From positions 176,297-224,764 of the forward strand of contig DCCS01000044.1 of assembly GCA_002316015.1 (NCBI GenBank): a stretch of DNA of 48,468 nt, given 5' to 3'. Positions 41,364 to 48,468 of the stretch are shown one piece after another; within the stretch, counting starts at the first letter, position 1; the number at the start of each line of letters is the position of its first letter. A model generated the notes under the pieces. The model was not told where the DNA came from. It searched no databases and saw nothing but the letters and a program-made list of their open reading frames with translations. The translations under genes were made by a program, and so were the position numbers. The DNA comes from Prevotellaceae bacterium UBA1075 (GTDB lineage Bacteria > Bacteroidota > Bacteroidia > Bacteroidales > Bacteroidaceae).

Positions 41364-42461
41364 ATGGAAAAGCAACGAAAGCCAAGGAACCACGCGTTTG
41401 ACATCCTGTGCGGCATCTGCATTGTGCGCATGGTCATGCTGCACATCATGGGCTTCACGGGAGAGCGCGGCCTGCACTGGTGGCAGGAGGTCATGCAGTG
41501 GACGTACTACTTCATGAGCTTCTTCTTCTTCAAGGCGGGCTACTTCTGCCACAGCGTGGGCGGCGGCAACCGTGCCTACCTGCTCGACCGCAGCCGCCGC
41601 CTGCTGGCCCCCTACCTGTCCAGCGCCCTCATCGGGCTGCTCGTATATTTCGCCTTCTACTTCCCGCTGGCAAGCAAATACGGCCATTTCGTGGAGCATA
41701 TCGAATGGAGCCATTTCATCACCTCAAGCGGTGTGTACGGAAACCCTCCCATCTGGTTCCTCTTCTCGTTCTTCTGCATGTACATCCTGGCCCACTTCAC
41801 CGAACAGGTGCGCCACCTGCACTGGGTGTGGGCCGCCGGCCCCGTGCTCAGCTGGTGGCTGTGGACTCAGGGCAACCCCCTGTGGCTCAGCACCAGCAAT
41901 GTGTTCATGGGCATCTTCTTCTTTTACCTGGGCCATCTGTGGCACTGGGCGATGGAGCGGTGGGGCGACAGGCGCATGCTGGCGGCCTCTGTGCTGATGG
42001 CGGGAGCCGCCGCCGTGGGCAACGTGCTCCTGCCCGGACAGTACGCCATGAGCTCCAACACCTTCGAGGGCAATGCCCCCATGGCCGTGGCCAACGCCAC
42101 CCTGGCCCTGTGCGGCCTCTCGGGCATCCTGCTCTCCACCCACGTGCACCGCGTCCCCTGGCTCTGCTATGTGGGCGAGCACAGCATGGTGTATTTCCTG
42201 CTGCACTATCCCATGCTCTACTTCTACAAGTTCACGCGCCTCTGCTTCGGGCACAGCATCTACGGTCATGCCGACGACGCGATTGTCCTGACACCCGCCA
42301 TCTTCGGCCTCTGCTCGTGGCTGGTGCCCTATGTGGAGCGGCTCCCGTGGCTCAGCGGGCGCTGGGACAAGCCAAACCCCGCGCGCCAGTCCATGGACGC
42401 GCCGCAGGACACGCCGCCGTCGGGCGCGGGCAAAATTTGCGCACGCTGGCCGAGGCAGTGA
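41364..42461 (+). CDS. Acyltransferase-3-family membrane protein
   Basis: The 365-residue polytopic protein has about ten hydrophobic helices. The N-terminal RNHAFDILCGICIVRMVMLH block is typical of acyltransferase-3 proteins, whose catalytic His is in the first helix region, and YFMSFFFFKAGYF follows. These enzymes O-acetylate or otherwise acylate surface polysaccharides using a cytoplasmic acyl donor. The C-terminal tail is hydrophilic. The ATG at 41364 is chosen because the 20 residues of a longer frame cover the promoter. Three glycosyltransferase genes follow on the same strand, so a glycan-decorating role fits. Confidence 0.85.
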   Translation: MEKQRKPRNHAFDILCGICIVRMVMLHIMGFTGERGLHWWQEVMQWTYYFMSFFFFKAGYFCHSVGGGNRAYLLDRSRRLLAPYLSSALIGLLVYFAFYFPLASKYGHFVEHIEWSHFITSSGVYGNPPIWFLFSFFCMYILAHFTEQVRHLHWVWAAGPVLSWWLWTQGNPLWLSTSNVFMGIFFFYLGHLWHWAMERWGDRRMLAASVLMAGAAAVGNVLLPGQYAMSSNTFEGNAPMAVANATLALCGLSGILLSTHVHRVPWLCYVGEHSMVYFLLHYPMLYFYKFTRLCFGHSIYGHADDAIVLTPAIFGLCSWLVPYVERLPWLSGRWDKPNPARQSMDAPQDTPPSGAGKICARWPRQ

Positions 42462-42474
42462 ACAATAAATAAGG

Positions 42475-42482
42475 TAAATTTG
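42475..42482 (+). promoter_or_regulatory. Possible -7 box of the glycosyltransferase operon
   Basis: TAAATTTG ends 8 bases before the ATG at 42491, so a transcript starting here would have a leader of only a few bases. No clear -33 TTG is seen. Confidence 0.5.
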
Positions 42483-42490
42483 CAGCACAT

Positions 42491-43507
42491 ATGAAAGAAT
42501 CACTGGTGGATGTCCCCGTACTCATCCTCTTCTTCAACCGCCCCGGGCCGCTCAGGCAGGTCTTTGAGCAGGTGCGGCGGGCGCGCCCCTCGCGCCTCTT
42601 CCTCTACCAGGACGGCCCCCGCAGCCAGGCCGACATGCCAGGCATCATGGCGTGCCGCGAGGTCGTGGGCGCCATAGACTGGGACTGCCAGGTGGAGCGC
42701 ATGTACCAGGAGCGCAACTACGGCTGCGACCCTTCGGAGTACCTGTCGCAGAAGTGGGCCTTCAGCCGCGTGGACAAGTGCGTGGTGCTCGAGGACGACG
42801 ATGTGCCGGCCGTCTCCTTCTTCGCCTTTGCCAAGGAGATGCTCGACCGCTACGAGCACGACGAGCGCATCACCATGGTGTGCGGCTTCAATGTGGAAGA
42901 GCACACGGCCGACACCTCGGACTCCTATTTCTTCAGTACCTATTTCAGCATCTGGGGCTGGGCGTCCTGGCGGAGAGTGCTTGACCAGTGGGACGAGCGC
43001 TACACCTGGCTCGATGACCCCCAGGCCGTCAGCCGCATACGGGCCCTGGCCGCAGAGCGCGGATACCGCAAGGACTTCCTGCCCATGTGCCGCGCGCACC
43101 GCGCACAGGGAAAGCCCTTCTACGAGACCATCTTCTGGGCGCACCTGATACTCTCGGGCGGGCTCTGCATCGTGCCCGCCGACAATATGGTGAGCAACCT
43201 GGGGGTGACCGACGACTCCACACACTTCGCGGGCAGCATAAGCACCCTGCCGCACGGCTACCGCCGCATCTTCACCATGGGGCGGCACGAGATGAAGTTC
43301 CCCCTGCGCCATCCCAGGCACGTCATCGAGCATGTGGCCTACAGGCACAGGGCCTACAGGATCATGGGATGGACACACCCCTGGGTCAAGGCAGGCCGCT
43401 CGCTGGAGGAACTCTACCTCAACATGAGGCACGGCAACTGGCGCCATATCGCCCGTTCCATACACAACCGCATCCGCAAATGGATGGGAAAAACAGAATA
43501 CAGATGA
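42491..43507 (+). CDS. Glycosyltransferase, GT-A type (HlpA-like)
   Basis: The 338-residue protein starts with a GT-A nucleotide-sugar fold: VPVLILFFNRPGPLRQVFEQ near residue 8, RLFLYQDGPR near 35 and the metal-binding CVVLEDDDVPAVSFF near 95. It also has YFSIWGWASWRRV near 155, a block seen in Bacteroidales proteins annotated as hemolytic protein HlpA-like glycosyltransferases. The haemolysin name has little functional meaning. It probably adds a sugar to a lipid-linked or surface glycan at the inner membrane. Its TGA overlaps the next gene's ATG (ATGA). Confidence 0.8.
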   Translation: MKESLVDVPVLILFFNRPGPLRQVFEQVRRARPSRLFLYQDGPRSQADMPGIMACREVVGAIDWDCQVERMYQERNYGCDPSEYLSQKWAFSRVDKCVVLEDDDVPAVSFFAFAKEMLDRYEHDERITMVCGFNVEEHTADTSDSYFFSTYFSIWGWASWRRVLDQWDERYTWLDDPQAVSRIRALAAERGYRKDFLPMCRAHRAQGKPFYETIFWAHLILSGGLCIVPADNMVSNLGVTDDSTHFAGSISTLPHGYRRIFTMGRHEMKFPLRHPRHVIEHVAYRHRAYRIMGWTHPWVKAGRSLEELYLNMRHGNWRHIARSIHNRIRKWMGKTEYR

Positions 43508-44685
43508 GAATACTCACAATATGCACCAGCGACCGCACCGGCGGGGCGGCCATCGCGGCCAGCCGCCTCAATGACGCGCTGTGCCGAAACGGCATGAAGG
43601 CACGCATGCTGGTGCGCGACAAGCAGACAGATGCCGTGACCGTGGCACAGGTGGGAAACCACTGGCCAGCCTTCGTGGAACGGCTGGATGTCCTGGCACA
43701 CAATGGTCTGAACCGCAAGACGATGTGGATGGCCGACACGGCATGCGCGGGCGTGGATGTACTGCACACGCGCGAGTACCGCGAGGCCGATGTGGTGCAC
43801 CTGCACTGGGTGAACCAGGGCATGCTCTCGCTCGCGGCGCTCGAACAGATGGCCAGGGACGGCAAGCCCATGGTGTGGACGCTGCACGATGAGTGGCCCT
43901 ACCTGGGCGTGTGCCACCACCGCAACGGGTGCGCCGAGGCCGAGTGCCTGCACTGCCCGCTCATGCGGGGAAGCCTGCCCCACCGCATCCTGGAGCGCAA
44001 GCGCGCCCTTCTACGGCAGGCCGGCATCACCCTGGTGGGCTGCAGCCAGTGGATCACCGACCGCGCCCGGGCGGCCCTGCCAGGCGTGCGCGTGGAGCAC
44101 ATCAACAACTGCATCCCGCACGCCATCTACCATCCCGTCCCCCAGCAGGAGGCACGCCGCAGGTGGTGTCTGCCACAGGAGGCCAAGATTGTGTTCTTCT
44201 GCAGCCGAAGGGTGAGCGACGAGCTGAAGGGAATGCCTTACCTGTTGGAGGCCCTGAGGCTGGTGAAAAGCCATGGCCTGCACCTGGTGGTGGCCGGCCG
44301 GGACGCGCAGGAGGTGGTGCCGCTCTGCCCCGGAGCCGGCATTACCGCGCTGGGCACCGTGAGTCCCGACGACCTGCCGTCGGTCTATGCGGCCGCCGAT
44401 GCCTTCGTGACCCCAAGCCTGCTCGACAACCTGCCCAACACCGTGGCCGAGGCCATGAGCGTGGGGACACCCTGCGTGGGCTTCCGCACCGGGGGGATAC
44501 CCGAGATGATCAGCCATCTGCGCACCGGCTATGTGGCCACGCAACGCGACGCGGCCGACCTCGCGCGAGGCATCGACTATGTGCTCAGCCACGACCTGCG
44601 CGCGGCGGCAGCACGCCAGGCGGCCCACGACTACAACGAGGGCCGAGTCGCCGAACAATACATCAAGATATATGAGTCCAGATAA
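43504..44685 (+). CDS. GT4-family glycosyltransferase
   Basis: The 393-residue GT-B protein begins MRILTICTSDRTGGAAIAAS. It contains DVVHLHWVNQGMLSLAAL, VWTLHDEWPYLGVCHH with a Cys-rich loop CAEAECLHCPLMRG (a possible metal site), and the donor-binding end DAFVTPSLLDNLPNTVAEAM followed by SVGTPCVGFRTGGIPEM. This is typical of GT4 enzymes of the WcaC/WcaL-like group in polysaccharide loci. The start overlaps the previous gene by four bases and its end overlaps the next by 14, so the three genes are translationally coupled. The donor sugar is unknown. Confidence 0.9.
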   Translation: MRILTICTSDRTGGAAIAASRLNDALCRNGMKARMLVRDKQTDAVTVAQVGNHWPAFVERLDVLAHNGLNRKTMWMADTACAGVDVLHTREYREADVVHLHWVNQGMLSLAALEQMARDGKPMVWTLHDEWPYLGVCHHRNGCAEAECLHCPLMRGSLPHRILERKRALLRQAGITLVGCSQWITDRARAALPGVRVEHINNCIPHAIYHPVPQQEARRRWCLPQEAKIVFFCSRRVSDELKGMPYLLEALRLVKSHGLHLVVAGRDAQEVVPLCPGAGITALGTVSPDDLPSVYAAADAFVTPSLLDNLPNTVAEAMSVGTPCVGFRTGGIPEMISHLRTGYVATQRDAADLARGIDYVLSHDLRAAAARQAAHDYNEGRVAEQYIKIYESR

Positions 44686-45571
44686 CACCCTGCCTCCGCC
44701 GGAGCCGGCGGACTGCGCCACGCCTCCGCCGCACATCCTCCCCGGTGCGGACGACAGCCAGTGCCTGCCGCCGGCAGGACAGCCCCTGCCCCTGGTGACC
44801 ATTGCCACCGTCACCTACAATGCCGCCGACACCCTGGAGCGCACGCTCAAAAGCGTGGCCGGCCAGGATTACACGCGCATCGAGCACCTCATCGTGGACG
44901 GGTGCTCCACCGATGCCACGCTGAGCATGGTGCAGAGATATGTGGCCGGGAACACGCGCGCCACGCACCCGCACCTCATACGCCTGATATGCGAACACGA
45001 CCAGGGGCTCTATGACGCCATGAACAAGGCTATCCTCAACGCCACAGGCGAGTACATCATATTCCTCAACGCGGGAGACTGCCTGCACAGCGGCAGCACC
45101 ATCTCCCAGGCCATCGCCACGGCCCGGTGGCGCAAGGGCGACCCGCGCAATCCCGCCGTCATCTATGGGGAGACCGACCTGGTGGACGCCCAGGGGCACT
45201 TCCTGCGGCACCGCAGGCTCAGCGCACCGGGAAGGCTCACCTCGCGCTCCTTCCTGGGCGGCATGCTGGTGTGCCACCAGTCATTCTACGCGCGCACCGA
45301 CCTGGCCAGGCAGACGCTCTATGACCTGCGCTACCGCTTCTCGGCCGACTACGACTGGTGCATACGCCTCATGCGCCTGGCCGAGCGGCGCAGGCTGCGG
45401 ATGGAGAACACCCACACCGTGCTCACCGACTACCTGAGCGAGGGAATGACCACGCGTAACCACAAGGCCTCACTCGTGGAACGGCTGCACATCATGGCCC
45501 ACCACTACGGCTGGATGCACGCCATGGCCGCCCACGCGTGGTTCATCGTCAGGGCTGTGGCCATGAAGTGA
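44672..45571 (+). CDS. GT2-family glycosyltransferase (WcaA/WcaE-like)
   Basis: The 299-residue protein has a Pro-rich N-terminal stretch of about 40 residues before the GT-A fold. The fold begins LVTIATVTYNAADTLERTLK, then has HLIVDGCSTDATLSMV, the acceptor region HDQGLYDAMNKAILNATGEY and IFLNAGD, the GT2 metal site region. The C-terminal YDWCIRLMRLAERRRLRM matches the family. The ATG at 44672 overlaps the GT4 end by 14 bases. It ends the glycan operon. Beyond it is DNA of different character, near a tRNA fragment. Confidence 0.9.
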   Translation: MSPDNTLPPPEPADCATPPPHILPGADDSQCLPPAGQPLPLVTIATVTYNAADTLERTLKSVAGQDYTRIEHLIVDGCSTDATLSMVQRYVAGNTRATHPHLIRLICEHDQGLYDAMNKAILNATGEYIIFLNAGDCLHSGSTISQAIATARWRKGDPRNPAVIYGETDLVDAQGHFLRHRRLSAPGRLTSRSFLGGMLVCHQSFYARTDLARQTLYDLRYRFSADYDWCIRLMRLAERRRLRMENTHTVLTDYLSEGMTTRNHKASLVERLHIMAHHYGWMHAMAAHAWFIVRAVAMK

Positions 45572-45891
45572 CGGTCTCGCACAGGGGAAAGAGGCGAGGG
45601 GCCGAAGGGCTTCCCGTACTACCAAGAGAACGGACTGACGGCCTATAGGCCAGAGAAACCGGCAAAGCACTTGCCCGGCATGCCGAACCATTCGCGGCAC
45701 GCGGCTTCCTGACCCGCCATCAAGATTGCAAGACATACCCTGGAAAATGGGATTTCTATAATCTGCAAAACGAAGAACAGACAATAATGCTTGAGGGCGC
45801 GGAAAGAGCCTGAATGCTTGCGGGGCTCACCCATGACACCTCCGTTGCAAAACACCAACGTCTTCCACAGCATGGAGGAGTGTGCCGAAAG
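45572..45891. other. Non-coding border region with a short protein-like remnant
   Basis: A plus-strand frame open to a TGA at 45712 reads KGFPYYQENGLTAYRPEKPA and then KHLPGMPNHSRHAAS. It looks like the end of a protein but has no convincing start. Otherwise no gene is recognised. This is probably degraded DNA between the glycan operon and the tRNA fragment. Confidence 0.35.
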
Positions 45892-45930
45892 GCAAGGGGC
45901 TGGCTTCCGCATTGGAAATCAGCCCCTTGC
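45892..45930 (-). terminator. Hairpin following the tRNA 3' fragment
   Basis: GCAAGGGGCTG (45892-45902) pairs perfectly with CAGCCCCTTGC (45920-45930). It lies directly downstream of the tRNA 3' end on the minus strand, where a tRNA terminator is expected. The T tract is weak (CCTTTC). Confidence 0.6.
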
Positions 45931-45937
45931 AACCAGG

Positions 45938-45977
45938 TCGGGATGACAAGACTCGAACTTGCGACCTCGCCCACCAG
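45938..45977 (-). tRNA. 3'-terminal tRNA fragment (tRNA-Pro-like), probable attachment site
   Basis: Read on the minus strand, GCGAGGTCGCAAGTTCGAGT then CTTGTCATCCCGA has the 3' half of an anticodon stem, a variable loop, a full T arm with TTCGAGT loop, a seven-base acceptor 3' strand CATCCCG and discriminator A. The matching 5' strand CGGGATG is absent upstream, and the anticodon stem partner does not pair. So only the part from the anticodon loop onward is present. CGGGATG/CATCCCG acceptors are usual in Bacteroidales tRNA-Pro. Such 3' fragments are the typical product of tyrosine-recombinase integration into a tRNA gene; the element would extend to the right. Confidence 0.7.
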
Positions 45978-46062
45978 GGGCATTCCAACATTTTGCCGCA
46001 CAGCGGGTTGGACGCGCGGCAATTCTCCGTTGTCGTTCCGTTGCAATTCCGTGCCGCTTTTT

Positions 46063-46332
46063 TTACTTCCTCCACACGCCTTTCCCCGTGAGCAGCCAGG
46101 CGGCGCTCACCCCGAAGTCGCGCACAAGATAGACGAGCCAGGCGGGGTCCAGGATGCCCGCCTCTGGCTTCTTCTCCATCGTCCACAGGTTGCGCCTGTT
46201 GATGCCGTACAGGCGGCAGAACGTCGCCTTGCCGCGCATCACCTTGCCCTCGCCGCTCGTCAGGCTGGCCAGGGCGGTGAAGAACCGGGAGCGCACCTCC
46301 AGTTCCTCCCTGCTCGCCGCGCGCCTACGCAC
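46063..46332 (-). CDS. Small repressor-like HTH protein of a mobile element
   Basis: The 89-residue protein starts with GTG. It contains GKATFCRLYGINRRNLWTME, which looks like a helix-turn-helix, and ends with LVYLVRDFGVSAAWLLTGKG. The closing pattern S-x-x-W-L-L-T-G-K-G is that of phage-type repressors and XRE-like proteins. It probably binds DNA and regulates the element. The location beside the tRNA fragment fits an integrated element. An alternative short upstream frame ends at TAG just after the GTG. Confidence 0.6.
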   Translation of the reverse strand: MRRRAASREELEVRSRFFTALASLTSGEGKVMRGKATFCRLYGINRRNLWTMEKKPEAGILDPAWLVYLVRDFGVSAAWLLTGKGVWRK

Positions 46333-46422
46333 GGCCGCCTCCTCTCTCCATACACATGTCCTTTCTCATTTCAAATCCTTCTTCCTTTTGCGCCCCGTCA
46401 TGTTAAGGGAAACCCGTTTTGC

Positions 46423-46605
46423 TTAACACGTCCGCCTTGCTCCTCCACTATTCACAAACAGCTCCACAAGTTCCGTGTTTATGTAGTAGTTCTCCCTTCC
46501 GAGTCTCGTCTTGTGCAGCAGCCCTTTCCCCACTATCTTTTCCAGATACCCGCTTGCCGTCTGACGAGTAACTCCTTCACTATAGAGGAAAGATAGAACC
46601 TCATC
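46423..46605 (-). pseudogene. Winged-helix domain in a shifted frame (Fic-type C-terminal HTH)
   Basis: From 46605 to a TAA at 46423 a frame reads DEVLSFLYSEGVTRQTASGY then LEKIVGKGLLHKTRLGREN and YYINTELVELF, the pattern of the winged-helix tail of Fic-family proteins and small wHTH regulators. It has no start codon. The frame begins right where the 64-residue gene at 46601-46795 ends, in the +1 frame, so the two may be one gene broken by a frameshift. Confidence 0.55.
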
Positions 46606-46795
46606 TCATCACATACCTCATGTCCTCGTCCCGAATGTAGCCCAGCGGCTCATTCCTCCTCAGCCACTCGCCCAGTTTGCTGAGCCTTCTGACCTCGCCT
46701 CTTGCCTCCCTGGCCTTCAGTTCGGCCAGGTAGTCCAGCACCCTCTGGGAGTTGGTAATCATCCTTGGCTGTCTCTTCTTCTTCTTCTCTTTCAT
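46601..46795 (-). CDS. Small basic protein upstream of a frameshifted winged helix
   Basis: The 64-residue frame starts MKEKKKKRQPRMITNSQRVL and ends with GYIRDEDMRYVMR. It is highly charged and mostly helical. No family is recognised. The sequence after its TGA continues in the +1 frame as a winged-helix domain, so the intact product may have been about 124 residues long with a C-terminal DNA-binding domain. Confidence 0.5.
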   Translation of the reverse strand: MKEKKKKRQPRMITNSQRVLDYLAELKAREARGEVRRLSKLGEWLRRNEPLGYIRDEDMRYVMR

Positions 46796-46847
46796 TTTGT
46801 TCTCCTTTCTTTTCAACCAAATCATTTTCCTGGTGCCAAGAAAATGG

Positions 46848-47070
46848 TCACAGCATGCCCTTCCACTTCCTGCCACCCCTTGTGTTAAGCCAGATGGCAA
46901 ACGCTGCTGCCAGGAAGGCAGTCAGCCCGAATGTGAATATACCCATAGTTGTTTGCAATATAGGCAAGCCCAAATGTGGAAACAAGCCCAAATGTAACAA
47001 TGGCTATGCCGTCCTCTCTGTACTCAGTATCTTTTGGTGCAATAAGCGTGGAGGCATTGCCCAGCACCAT
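46848..47070 (-). pseudogene. Small two-segment membrane protein, apparently frameshifted
   Basis: An ATG at 47070 overlaps the stop of the nuclease gene (TAATG), suggesting coupling. The frame reads to IAIVTFGLVSTFGLAYIANN, a hydrophobic segment. In another frame, from ATG 46946, MGIFTFGLTAFLAAAFAIWL and NTRGGRKWKGML continue as a second hydrophobic segment with a basic tail, ending at 46848. A frameshift near 46946 would join them into about 74 residues. Alternatively the second part is an independent 32-residue membrane peptide. Short direct repeats (AGCCCAAATGT) in this stretch could promote slippage. Confidence 0.45.
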
Positions 47071-48167
47071 TATACATCCAGGTACTTTTGCGCAGCAGCC
47101 CTCAGTTCCTCTGAATACCCGTATATGTCATCCAGGGACGAGATGAGATGCTTTGTCTCGTTCTTGTCGGAGTCGAACATGCCTATATATTTGTTTGAGG
47201 TGTTGAAATACAGGCGGCATATTGGCTTCCTGTTGTTGTCATCGCAGAATATCGCAAAGTAGCGCAGTGCATCGCGGTAAGTGACACGCTCAACGGGGAA
47301 GGAACTGCGAAGGATAGCCTTAACAATATAGAATCCCTCCAACTCCTCCTCCGTGGTCATTATTCTGTCCGTAACAGACTCGCCTGCACCACCCGCGCCA
47401 TCGGTGTCCCCCTGGCCTTGCTGCGGCAGGTCGCCAGCAGGCTGCTCGCCCCGCTCGGCGGACTGGATGGCGATATTCAAACGTTCGGACATCACGTCAT
47501 TCACATAGCCCGCGAATGACCGCTTCACAAGCTCTACGAACTGGTCAAGTACCTTCTGCGAGATGACCCCGTCATACACCCTCTTGGCAAGCAGTTTCAC
47601 CATATCTACAGACGGGGAAGCAAATTCCTTCTTTATAACGGACTTCAACTCGGCCATGTACTTTAATTCGCTTGCGGAACTGAGGATATTGTCCAGGTCG
47701 AAATACGACTTGTGGAACTTCTTCAGTTCGTCAATCTGCGAATCCTTCACCCTCTCCAAGTCCACCTCCAGGAATGGAACGTCATCCATGATGTTCTCCT
47801 TCACAAGGTCGGTATAGAAGCGATACACAATCCCGTTTGTCAGAACACCGAACTTGGCCTTTGAGGCCACAAAGTACTTCTGCAACTGAGTGCTGTGCAA
47901 ATCTAGGTCTTGCTTCCAGTGCTTGCACTCGAACAGGATGACGGGTTCACCGTCCTTCATTATGGCGTAGTCTATCTTGTCGCCCTTCTTCTTCACGAGG
48001 TCGCAGTCCATCTCTGGCACAACCTCCATCGGGTTGAACACATCATAGCCAAGCATCTGGATGAACGGCATGATGAGCGCGTTCTTCGTTGCCTCCTCCG
48101 TGGCTATGCTCTCCTTCAGCGTCGGTATCCTGTCAGCCAACTGTTTGATGTAGTCTTTGAAGTCCAT
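47070..48167 (-). CDS. HsdR-N-like (type I restriction enzyme N-terminal) nuclease-fold protein
   Basis: The 365-residue protein begins MDFKDYIKQLADRIPTLKES, then EEATKNALIMPFIQMLGYDV. It has a PD-(D/E)xK nuclease core: Asp 66 in KIDYAIM, Glu 80 and Lys 82 in VILFECKHW. Such standalone HSDR_N proteins are frequent in phages and integrative elements of Bacteroidales. No helicase motor and no methylation or specificity subunit is here, so it is not a full type I system. A Gly/Gln-rich linker (QQGQGDTDGAGGAGE) separates a C-terminal domain of unknown function. Function is probably nucleic-acid cleavage or defence, but untested. Confidence 0.8.
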   Translation of the reverse strand: MDFKDYIKQLADRIPTLKESIATEEATKNALIMPFIQMLGYDVFNPMEVVPEMDCDLVKKKGDKIDYAIMKDGEPVILFECKHWKQDLDLHSTQLQKYFVASKAKFGVLTNGIVYRFYTDLVKENIMDDVPFLEVDLERVKDSQIDELKKFHKSYFDLDNILSSASELKYMAELKSVIKKEFASPSVDMVKLLAKRVYDGVISQKVLDQFVELVKRSFAGYVNDVMSERLNIAIQSAERGEQPAGDLPQQGQGDTDGAGGAGESVTDRIMTTEEELEGFYIVKAILRSSFPVERVTYRDALRYFAIFCDDNNRKPICRLYFNTSNKYIGMFDSDKNETKHLISSLDDIYGYSEELRAAAQKYLDV

Positions 48168-48198
48168 TTGTTTTATTAGATTAGTTTGTTAGATACTA

Positions 48199-48468
48199 TC
48201 ACACATCTACTTTTGACGAGAGCAAGCGGATGAGATTGTCTATCTGCTCGTCCTTTTTTGCGTTCGCCTCCAGCAGGCGGTCGATGACGGCCTGCTGGTC
48301 TGTGCCTATGTGCCCGTTGTTCGTTCCGCTCACAATCCCGCTGTTTGTTTCCACATGCACCTCACTGCCCTCGCCGGAAGCCTCCGGATAAAAATAGGAC
48401 ATGGGCTTGCCTATCGCACGGGCTATGCGCTCAAGAAAGCCCGTCTTGATGTCAGCAGCGTTTAGAGC
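48199..48468 (-). CDS. XRE-family regulator, partial (5' end outside window)
   Basis: The minus-strand frame enters from the right edge as LNAADIKTGFLERIARAIGK then PMSYFYPEASGEG, the end of an XRE helix-turn-helix domain. It continues with a linker and a short coiled coil (QAVIDRLLEANAKKDEQIDN) to a stop at 48199. This layout is common for repressors in Bacteroidales prophages and integrative elements. The N-terminal part lies beyond the window. It is 31 bases upstream of the nuclease gene, probably in one operon. Confidence 0.75.
   Translation of the reverse strand, partial: ALNAADIKTGFLERIARAIGKPMSYFYPEASGEGSEVHVETNSGIVSGTNNGHIGTDQQAVIDRLLEANAKKDEQIDNLIRLLSSKVDV

Noticed and set aside
43087..43503. 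Longer N-terminus for the GT4 glycosyltransferase
   Set aside because: The extension runs inside the preceding glycosyltransferase gene in another frame. The ATG at 43504 gives the conserved start and an ATGA overlap.
45938..46030. A complete tRNA gene
   Set aside because: The acceptor 5' strand, D arm and anticodon-stem partner are missing; only the 3' part folds.
45814..46596. 260-residue plus-strand frame over the tRNA fragment
   Set aside because: It contains the familiar translation of an antisense tRNA (MTRLELATSPTRG), which is a known false gene type, and it lacks coding features.
47070..48167. A full type I restriction-modification system
   Set aside because: Only an HsdR-N-like nuclease domain is present. 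There is no helicase, methylation or specificity gene, so it is reported as a standalone protein.

Overview
The window looks like chromosomal DNA of a G+C-rich member of the Bacteroidales (Bacteroidota), most likely near Prevotellaceae or Bacteroidaceae. The genus cannot be fixed from the sequence alone. The assignment rests on many TAnnTTTG promoter -7 boxes, starts without Shine-Dalgarno sequences, lipoproteins with S-S-C or T-S-C lipoboxes, TonB receptors, YfhO and DUF4625 proteins, a rhamnose operon in the order rhaB-rhaA-rhaT-rhaD, and a leuA-leuC-leuD-(leuA-like)-leuB cluster.

Layout. 1-4.4 kb: a tandem-repeat array, a YfhO membrane protein and rpsO with promoter and terminator. 3.6-10.9 kb (minus strand): L-rhamnose catabolism, in transcription order alpha-L-rhamnosidase (GH78), rhamnulokinase, rhamnose isomerase, rhamnose/H+ symporter, rhamnulose-1-phosphate aldolase. 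11.2-17.8 kb (plus): leucine/branched-chain amino acid synthesis, including a small uncharacterised protein and a second LeuA-family enzyme, followed by an OprO/P-type porin. 19.1-20.9 kb (minus): a type II restriction-modification pair of the Eco29kI (GIY-YIG) type. 21-23.5 kb: a secreted protein of unknown function and a small nucleotidyltransferase behind a structured leader. 23.8-28 kb (plus): a probable metal-handling locus with a His/Cys-rich membrane protein, a TonB receptor and two DUF4625 lipoproteins. 28-31 kb (minus): rmlC and an agarase-like GH-A hydrolase, then an IS1380-type transposase remnant. 31-32 kb: a TPR protein.

32.2-45.6 kb holds surface-glycan functions. A compact minus-strand operon encodes a fused LicC-like nucleotidyltransferase/PLP aminotransferase, an ornithine-cyclodeaminase-like reductase and a LicD transferase. 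A fucosyltransferase-like gene is divergent to it. Further right are a DUF1080/Gfo-Idh pair (3-keto-glycoside chemistry) and a plus-strand series of an acyltransferase-3 protein and three glycosyltransferases. The three-gene LicD operon is the best candidate for an undescribed system: it looks like a self-contained route that makes an amino-phospho compound, activates it as a CDP ester and attaches it to a glycan.

45.9-48.5 kb: a 3'-terminal tRNA fragment (tRNA-Pro-like) with a downstream hairpin marks the edge of an integrated element. That element has XRE/HTH regulators, an HsdR-N-like nuclease and small, apparently frameshifted genes, and runs off the right end.

Two window-wide patterns stand out. 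Three arrays of one 22-bp repeat family lie in intergenic DNA with the same orientation relative to the downstream gene. Reading by eye, I found no CCGCGG in the whole window, which is the site expected for the encoded restriction system.
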